The notes under the pieces are model-generated. The model was not told the origin of the DNA. It did not search any database and saw nothing but the letters and a program-made list of their open reading frames with translations. Below are positions 56,229 to 64,000 of a DNA stretch of 64,000 nt, piece by piece. The translations under genes and the position numbers were made by a program. Source of the stretch: Topomyia yanbarensis (taxonomy: Eukaryota > Arthropoda > Insecta > Diptera > Culicidae); the NCBI RefSeq assembly GCF_030247195.1, contig NC_080672.1:348128413-348192412 (forward strand). The letters run 5' to 3'. Numbering within the stretch: position 1 is the stretch's first letter; each line of letters starts with the position of its first letter.

Positions 56229-57604
56229 GTCAGCCCAGCTTTTAAATGATTTTATAACACGTTAAAGTCAAAATTTTATCCTGAAGACACGCATTTCTTA
56301 GAAACCGCAAATAAAAGATACGATTTCACGAATTTCCCTTTAGGTAATTCAACGCCAAGCCGCCCAGCTGACCATAAAACCGCGATCGTGTGAAATTTTT
56401 CAACGAATAAATTAATTTATAGTGTAATATATCTAAATTTTCAAAAAGCTGGGTCTTATCCTTCGTTTCCGAAAGTCGCATGAAACGGCTACATCTTGAT
56501 TAATTTCCGCAATCATCACTATTAACTGTCGTTTGGCAGATCTGTGAGTAGAAACGGTTATACAATCACCAGAGGATGAGCTGAAAGGGCAATTTTCTCT
56601 TTTGAAATATTTACTTCAAACGTATCATTGGTAATTCGCGACAATATTACATAAAATATGTAAATATAGTAATAACTGCTTGACTAAGGAAGAAAGTTTA
56701 GAAAAGTGTAGAATAGGATCATATGAGCAAGCATAGATTTTCCCGACGACTTAACACTTTGTCTTCTACCGCAGGAGTTAGGATATTTTGGCTTTTTTAA
56801 ATGCAAATCACCTAAGTCTGCGGTATGTCCGGACAAGCGTAGATTTTATGTCAAGAAACAAATACAGCACACCAAAATTACCTTAAAATGCCTTATTTGC
56901 TTATTGCTCCGCAACGATATTTTTTTTGAGTCACGCTAATGAACAGTAAAATTTATTACATATATTTTTGGATGTATTTAACTTTCCAAAACTAATTAAA
57001 ACCATCTTATAAAACATTAAAAAAAGTGTAGATTGTGGTCTACAGTTGCTTCTATACCGGGCCACACTGTGGTATCCAGTGTGTCCTCTTCCGTATCCAT
57101 ATTAATTTTATTTCAAAATTACCATTTGACATCTAATTCATGCAGCTGTTGAATGTTTGGAATAAAATACGCACAACCGTTTCTATTGTAGTTAATTTTG
57201 TCGTGAAACGATATTGTCTAAATAATTATCGAAGACACCGATTATGAAAAAGTAGATTTCAGATCACACTGGCACTGCTAGGTGGATTAACTAACGGTAC
57301 TTCAATACCTAGAGCAGCGACCCTTTTTGTCCTGAAACCAACTAGAAGACAACACATCGCTAAAATGTAAAAGTCGCGAATCCAGCTTTTCACAGTTTTG
57401 GACCACTGTGCGCCACCGCCGGAGCAGAAAATGTTGGTTAACTATTTCAAGAGGCGGAATATTCATCCAATCATCGGTTGCGACGCAAATGCTTATCATG
57501 TAGCACAGAGAAGCAGCGATACGAAAGAACGTGGGATCGCAAAGAAATTTTATTGAGGTATGTATCTGCAGTTCCTAAGGGAGTCATTGCAGAGATTCCA
57601 GGTT
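56229..57604. other. 1.4 kb without assigned feature
   Basis: AT-rich; no coding frame with recognisable motifs and no clear repeat structure. Confidence 0.4.
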
Positions 57605-57830
57605 AAGGTTCAACTGAGAAAGCTTGGAAAAGTAGCCATCTTGGAAAACGAAAAAGCAGTTTTTTCCCACACCGTTGGAAAAATCTTCATGAAAATCAAT
57701 CAATAGTTCTCTACCAATGCCACGAATACATTGATTCATTTTCATGAAGATATTTTCATCGGTGTAAGAAAAAACTGCTTTTTTCGTTTTCCAATATGGC
57801 CGCTTTTCCAAGCTTTCTCAGTTGAACCTC
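57605..57830. mobile_element. 226-bp foldback MITE
   Basis: Arms of about 100 bp. AGGTTCAACTGAGAAAGCTT and CGAAAAAGCAGTTTTTTC at the left pair with the right end at 57770-57829. About 95% paired. Overlapping frames on both strands are artefacts of the palindrome. Confidence 0.85.
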
Positions 57831-58239
57831 AATACCAAAGACGCCAAGAATCTAGACAAAACTACCAGGAAACTAAAAGATTGCACACGATCACAGCATC
57901 TCACCAACAAAACGGAGGTCCCATGATGGAATGGAAATCTTGAGAGAACGTCAGGAAAGCAAAGTTTTTGGATCATCTAATTATATCAGCCAAAGATGCA
58001 GTAACAAAGGAACAACTAAGATACCAGTACAAAGCGGTTTTGACCAAATAGAACCTTATCATTCCATTCCTCGAGAGATTTTCCGAGGAAACCGGTACAG
58101 GAAGCCTCGAAGAGATTTTCCGAGAAAATCGGTGCACACAGCGCGCCCATGCCCTTTTGAGCAACGGTGCGATTCGCGCATAAAAAGTTTGAAATGAGCG
58201 AAACGCCCCCAAAAAAATTGAGCCGACACACATATATTC
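57831..58239. other. no recognisable gene
   Basis: Holds a local repeat (CTCGAGAGATTTTCCGAGGA and CTCGAAGAGATTTTCCGAGA at 58071 and 58107). Frames on both strands lack known domains. Confidence 0.4.
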
Positions 58240-58640
58240 TTTAAAAAACACCTTGTTACTAAATGTGATATAACGACACGCTTTGTTGATCTTCCGAAGT
58301 TCGTGCTTCATCGTGACCCCATAGGTTTCGATCGGACGGAGCTCAGGACAGTTTAGTGGGTTCATGTCCACATAATTTGCAGTATACCACTCCTACACGG
58401 TTTTAGTGGTGTTTGTTTTGTAAATTTCATTGTTTATGGTACCTTGGGTCACGAATGGTTTACTACGTTTGCCTCAAGTGGGTATGGCTTGCCAAATCGA
58501 GTATTTCGGAGCGAATTTCGGCAGCTTCATCCGTTTGAAACAGACAGGTATAGAAAACACTTTCCCCATGAAATATTCCTGTCCCAGTAACGCGCGGGTG
58601 CGCATTATGGCAACACTCTGCTGGCGTTCGTCCCTATTTG
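58240..58640 (-). pseudogene. IS630-Tc1-mariner-type transposase remnant
   Basis: The minus strand reads LLGQEYFMGKVFSIPVCFKR and KLPKFAPKYSIWQAI (58600-58480). In another frame KRSKPFVTQGTINNEIYK follows (about 58470-58420). After a gap comes EWYTANYVDMNPLNCPELRP then IETYGV (58393-58325). NPPNCPELRPIE-type blocks precede the last catalytic residue of DDE transposases of this superfamily, and the set fits the mosquito DD37E group. At least two frameshifts and the loss of the central catalytic region make it inactive. Confidence 0.65.
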
Positions 58641-58689
58641 TATTTTTCCTAGAACCGCGTCGAAATTTTTGGATTACACTTGAAATGAG

Positions 58690-59535
58690 CATGAGCACAG
58701 TGCACTCTAGTGATCAAGATGCAACCAAATGTATTCACCGCACGCACCTGTGACCCGTGATATGGGGCTTTGAAAATCCGAATCATTACCGGTTTTCATC
58801 AAATCGGAGGTCTAATTCAAAAGCCGAAGTAAAAGTACAAAGAATTATAAGCTCTAAGCTGCGGAAAACTCTAACGATCAAGATGCAATCAAATTTATTT
58901 ACCGCACGCACTTGTGAGCGGAGATATGGGGCTTTGAAGATCCGGAACATTACCGGTATTCATGAAGTCTGAGGTCTAATGCAGAAACCGCTGAAAAACT
59001 TTAAAGAATTATACCCTCAAAGTAGCGGAAAACTCTAGCGATCAAGATACAATCAAATTGTTCACTGCTCGCACTTGTGATCGGAGATATGGGACTTTGA
59101 AGATCCGGAACATTACCGGTTTTTAACAAATCAGAGGCCTAATTCAGAAGCCGCTGAAAAAGTACAAAAAGTTATTCCCTTAAAGTTGCGGAAAGCTCTA
59201 GCGATCAAGATGCAATCAAATTTGTTAAATTTGTAATTATTTGTACTTTTCAGCGGATTCTGAATTAGGCTTCAGATTTGATGAAAACCGTTAATGTTCC
59301 GGATCTTCAAAGCCTCATATCTCCGGTCACAAGTGCGTGCGGTGAACAAATTTGATTGCGTCTTGTTTGCTGGAGTTTTCCGCAACTGTGAGGGTATATG
59401 CCTTTGTACTTTTACTGCGGCTTCCGAATTAGGTCTCAGATTTGATGAAAACCGGAAATGTTCCGGATCTTCAAAGCCCCATATCTCCGGCCACAGCTGC
59501 GTGCGGTGAACAAATTTGATTGCATCTTATTTCCT
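58690..59535. repeat. 165-bp tandem repeat with direction switch
   Basis: GATCAAGATGCAA.C recurs at about 58713, 58878, 59039 and 59204 (periods about 165, 161 and 165 bp). After about 59230 the same unit runs on the other strand (its complement at about 59352 and 59517). Each unit carries CCGCACGCACTTGTGA, GATATGGGGCTTTGAAGATC and CGGAACATTACCGG. Units are 80-90% alike by eye. Open frames here are repeats of the unit and carry no domain. Confidence 0.9.
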
Positions 59536-61184
59536 AAAAAAATTCCGCAACTTTTGGTGCATATATTGTCATACTTTTTCGGCGGCTTCCAATTAATTGC
59601 CTTTTTTGTAGGTTTTCTTCCACTGTTCAGTGGTCGGAAACGTCAGAAACGTGAACTTAATTCACTAGAGGCCAAACCATCGAATAGATTTACAGGGTAT
59701 CTTTGTAGGAATTGTTCGTATGAATATTCCCCACAATCTGATGAAAATTAAAATTAGACATAATCGAAGTAAAAAATAGCTTTTTATACTGATGAGGCAG
59801 AAAGTTGGTGTCTTCGACAAAGTTTTAGAAATGATCGTAATAAAGAATTTTGTTGAAGAACTTGAACTTGTAGGACTAAAGGTTTTCGATTTGTAAAGCG
59901 TTTTCTATGGCAAACCGCTTAAATTTATATTTTATGACTTATCGTGCAAACGATGTTCCGGACAAAAATGGCGATATTAAAACCACATAATATTGTTGAA
60001 GACTGCATTTAAAAATGCTTACTCGTTTCACTCGACATTATCTGACGTGACCAGCGTTGTCACATTCGACATAATGTTACATGTTATTCCACGAATCCAT
60101 CAAATCTGCTTGGGTAACGGTCTTGAACATAATCAGAACGCTATGTCTAACATGGTGAAATTGTAGTGTGTAAATTCTGCCAGCATGGGATCCATTACCA
60201 TATTTCATACCATTTCATTTCTCAAGTAGCTGTTCTATTTCGAAATGTATACAGAAATACAGAAACACAGTTTGCCCACAATGGAACCACTTTCTGTTAA
60301 GGATCGTCACCCACGTTCGACACAATATGTAAGAGTAACGGTATTTTGCTACAAAGTAAACAAAGCGACACGCCGTTAGAATTAATTTTTCGTTGTTAGT
60401 ATACGGAGCAAATTGTTCTCAAAATCGTGAATAAAACGCCAAGAAATCTGGAACAAACACGTCCTAACGTTTCGATAATAGGACCATGTGTTTCATACTA
60501 ATGTTAAATTTTCTTTCAGTAACGCCCGCATAACGCTTCCATTAGTGGAAATACTTTTTTATTTTGTGAACTTCAGTCACGGTTTCCGCCATATTATTAC
60601 CAAATCGATTTTTTGTACCTGAACTAGTTCACAACTTTATGAATATTTTTCATAAAACCAAAGGTTGAAAATATATTGATCAGTTGATTCTAATCATAAC
60701 AGTTAACATCTCTATGCTTTCCGGCCGGAAAACTCAATTTGTATTACCCGTGGAAATAAAAAAAATCTGCAGTAATAGTTTGAAATCAATCCACTACACA
60801 CCACAAATCAATCAGAGAACATTAAGATAAAAGATAAAAATAACTTTAAGACGATAAGGAAGAAGAATGGAAAAGTGTTCAAATATTATTGTTAAAATGT
60901 TGTGCAAAAAAGTAACCTCAGCGCAGAAAAGCTATCGCAAAACGCATTGTTAACAAATTATGTTATGCTTGTAACAAAAAAAATCAAAAGCTAGAGTCTT
61001 TTTCCACTGTTCGGAGTCAGAACTATATATCATTTAAGTATACAACTATTTCACAATCTGAAATAAAATAACGAATTGCTCTACAAAATGGAATCGCTAT
61101 AAACCTTCTAAACGTAACAATACAATAACATAATTATGGCAAGAATCCAAAAATACAGAACAACGCTTAAAACGCGAAGGTAAA
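59536..61184. other. 1.6 kb without assigned feature
   Basis: AT-rich. TTTTTCCACTGTTCGGAGTC (61000) resembles TCTTCCACTGTTCAGTGGTC (59607), hinting at a shared repeat. No gene. Confidence 0.35.
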
Positions 61185-63660
61185 GAGTAAAGCCATGTCA
61201 AGTGATCCTCGAATTTTTCGCAAAATCACCGATCTTCATGAGGTATATTTTATTGGATAGGGATTATGGTGAATAGCTTTTGGTATAAATATTTCGTTAA
61301 AACACCTTTTATTTTTCAAGATATTAACCCTTAAACTTTATTGCATGATAAAATTGTAAATTTTATATCTCAAAAATCACTGAAGACAATTCAATGATTT
61401 TTTGCACACTTATGGAATGATATTTGCTCTACCTCATAAAAATATTTTTACTGTATGATTATGTGAATAACGGTACTTTGCATCTATTTAAAAATTTAAA
61501 TTATATTTTTTCTTGTGTTCTTCACGCTAAAAATTTTCGAAACGTATGCCAAATTATGCGGCAATCTTTCACCTTCAATAATCTGTATTGATCATTTTTC
61601 ATTTTTGCTTCTATCGAAAGTTATAGAGGATTTTGTAACAGTGCGCTCTTTCAACGCACGGCCTACTTTGATGCAGCCCGCGAGAACGTACATATTGGCA
61701 ACGCCGCACGTCGCAACGTCCTAATGCGCATCGCTTTGAAGGAGCGTATCTCATGTGCAAAATTGGCATCTATGAGATTAAAGAAAAAAGCCAAGCTTTT
61801 CTTTATGGATTATTGAAGGTGAATGTTTTATTCAGGACTTATTTAATTTTCTGTCACTCAGTACCTCGGACAAACGCGCTCGGATATTGGCAGCCGATGA
61901 GCAAAGTTGAGCAGTGGGCATGTTGACTGCGTTGACATATTTTTTGCAAATTGACATACTTCACCACATTTTATTGTCAGTTCATTTGTCTGAGAGGTAG
62001 CGTGGTTTATTGCGAATCTTTTCTTAAATACACATTACAACTTTTCAGCCATGCGCCATCGGGCCTTACGTTAAATTACGCGCCCATTTAGTTTGCATCA
62101 GTGCGAGTGAAAAAACGTTTTGACGTTTGTTTTTGTTTCGATCGCACTCGAGTGTTTCCCATATAGCAAGAACTCGACAATGCTTAAATGCTAGATTATC
62201 TCAAAATAGACAAACTTTGCTAAAAAAACATTCGATTTTTTCATGTTATAAATATGGGTCGATCACACGAATGATTCATTCCGTTAAAAAAAAATTCATA
62301 AATGTGTTCGTCGTATCTGGTTATTGTGGTATCCATGTGAAGTGATAAATTTAAAAATTATATTGGTCAACCCATGTGCGGCATATTTCGTAATGGGTGC
62401 AAAAAATATAACGAAAATAAATATGGACATGAACAAAACACAATGTTCGTTAAATTTTCAATTTTTCATCCCATGTTTATAGTAATGGATTTCTCAATTA
62501 CGCGTTTAGTATATAGGAAATTTTTTCTTCTTATAGTGTTTGCCAAAGTAATGGAAATGGAATATTCGTTGACTGGTTCATGCGGAAAACTGTAACGATG
62601 ATTTATAAATAAAGATCGTTGATGATTAACTGAAATTCGATAAAATAAATAATATCTTACCAAAACTTGGAGAACCACAAATTTACAGAATTAACAGAAG
62701 CAATAGCGATAAAAAACATCGATGCGATTGAACAACAGATTCAAAATAAACTTTTTTCAAAAGATAAATCGTTGTTTAAAGATATTATAAAAACGTGAAA
62801 TAAAATGCTGTTGTCATAAGATTTTCCTTTATTAATGTTGTAGACTAAAAATGAATTTGGATATAACATAAATGTACTTTGACTAACAGAAGTGTTTTTG
62901 ATGATGTTAATTGTTAGAAACGTTAAATTATATTAATAGAAAAAATATTAAGCAACTATAATTTTTGTTGTTTACTTCGGTCAAAAATTTTTAAAGCATC
63001 TCAAAATATCTGTAAAAAAGTCATCTTCGATAATCCGTATAGAAAAGTTTACCCTTTTGCACTAATCGAGAGATGTGGTTTCTTTTAGTCATGCGATGCG
63101 CACTTCCAACGCGATGCGCATTCTGACGTTGCGACGTGCGGCGTTGCCAATATGTATGTTCTCGCGGGCTGCATCAAAGTGGGCCGTGCGTTGAAAGAGC
63201 ACACTGTTACAAAATCCTCCATAACTCTCGATAGGAGCAAAAATGAAAAATGATCGATACAGATTATTGAAGGTGAAAGATTGCCGCATAATTTGGCATA
63301 CGTTTCGAAAATTTTTAGCGTGAAGAACACAAGAAAAAATATAATTTAAATTTTTAAATAGATGCAAAGTACCGTTATTCACATAATCATACAGTAAAAA
63401 TATTTTTATGAGGTAGAGCAAATATCATTCCATAAGTGTGCAAAAAATCATTGAATTGTCTTCAGTGATTTTTGAGATATAAAATTTACAATTTTATCAT
63501 GCAATAAAGTTTAAGGGTTAATATCTTGAAAAATAAAAGGTGTTTTAACGAAATATTTATACCAAAAGCTATTCACCATAATCCCTATCCAATAAAATAT
63601 ACCTCATGAAGATCGGCGATTTTGCGAAAAATTCGAGGATCACTTGACATGGCTTTACTC
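61185..63660. mobile_element. foldback element with 550-bp arms and 1.4-kb loop
   Basis: Arms 61185-61735 and 63111-63660 are about 97-98% identical by eye, from GAGTAAAGCCATGTCAAGTG at the outer end to GCGATGCGCA at the inner end. The GC-rich inner part (GCAACGCCGCACGTCGCAAC) contrasts with the AT-rich remainder. The loop is unique in the window, AT-rich, and encodes nothing recognisable. Mirror-image open frames in the arms (61515 plus and 63085 minus) are the same peptide read twice. Confidence 0.9.
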
Positions 63661-64000
63661 AAAGCTTTCTCATTATTATTTAAACAAGCTTTGTAGGCAG
63701 TTCTCATTCATCACTCGCGAAAGGATTTCCCCGCGAATAATAAGGCTGACACTAAAGTGTTTGCTTGCTCCTTGTGCTTGCCTGGACGCGTGCGTTTCAT
63801 CAACCGCACACAAATACTTTTTATTTGCAATGTTCATAGAAAGTGGGAAAAGAAGAAAGCAGAGTTTTAGACGCGCAAGTTGCGATAGAATAAAGATGTT
63901 GAGTGAGGTTCTCCGTACCTGATGCTGTATGACGCTGGCTACTGGGAAACGCGTAAGCCTCTACGTAGTATGATACACATATTTTTGGTGTTGTGAAATG
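63661..64000. other. no recognisable feature
   Basis: Plus-strand frame 63644-63922 starts inside the foldback end and has no domain. Nothing else supported. Confidence 0.4.

Noticed and set aside
59294..59751. Two plus-strand open frames that look related to each other
   Set aside because: Both are units of the 165-bp array read in the same frame; similarity comes from DNA repetition, not from a protein family.
61515..63330. The same peptide apparently encoded on both strands (61515 plus, 63085 minus)
   Set aside because: They lie in the two arms of the foldback; no domain, AT-rich, different truncations.

Overview
The window looks like repeat-dense euchromatin of a culicine mosquito, most probably Aedes-like. 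This is an inference from several things together: an insect UDP-glycosyltransferase with a 54-nt intron, a BEL/Pao retrotransposon whose gag starts with a PHD finger, remnants of R1, Jockey, RTE and RNase-H-bearing LINEs, tRNA-derived SINEs, and many foldback MITEs. AT content is high, and long tracts show no coding signal. No bacterial-type genes, rRNA or CRISPR arrays are visible.

Layout. 1-3600: an R1 LINE scrap, an endonuclease-like scrap, and a rearranged patch of replication-dependent histone DNA. The patch holds two copies of a broken histone H3, two histone-type 3' stem-loops and repeated promoter-like blocks. 4057-5660 (-): the one clearly intact host gene segment, a UDP-glucuronosyl/glucosyltransferase. 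7200-13660: a GC-rich degenerate tandem array, a 2.5-kb TA-flanked DNA element and a decayed R1-clade LINE. 13661-16760: a LINE with an internal deletion that joins its gag zinc knuckles to RNase H, then a (TATG)n tract, a mosquito repeat and a hAT-type MITE. 17000-30300: mostly MITEs, a SINE and foldback elements, including palindromes of about 2.1 kb and 1.2 kb. 30988-31661 (-): a probable 3'-terminal coding exon of an unrecognised host gene. 32250-36070: MITE, SINE and Jockey/LINE ORF1 remnants. 36480-42621: a BEL/Pao element with both LTRs and a 5-bp target duplication, defective in gag and pol. 42600-64000: more foldbacks, an RTE scrap, a pogo-like element, a hAT-like element, an ORF1-only LINE copy, an ITm-type transposase relic, a 165-bp tandem array that reverses direction, and a foldback with 550-bp arms.

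Almost all coding signal comes from selfish elements in different states of decay. The likely host sequence is the UGT gene, the exon at 31 kb and the histone-derived patch. Several elements are nested: a MITE in a SINE, a MITE in a LINE ORF1, and a LINE tail in R1. This gives a relative order of insertion.

The least ordinary parts are the duplicated, rearranged histone H3 remnant with its own 3' stem-loop, the long palindromes, the head-to-head 165-bp array, and the internally deleted LINEs that kept their 3' tails. Identities come from reading motifs by eye. No database search was run, so family names finer than superfamily are provisional.
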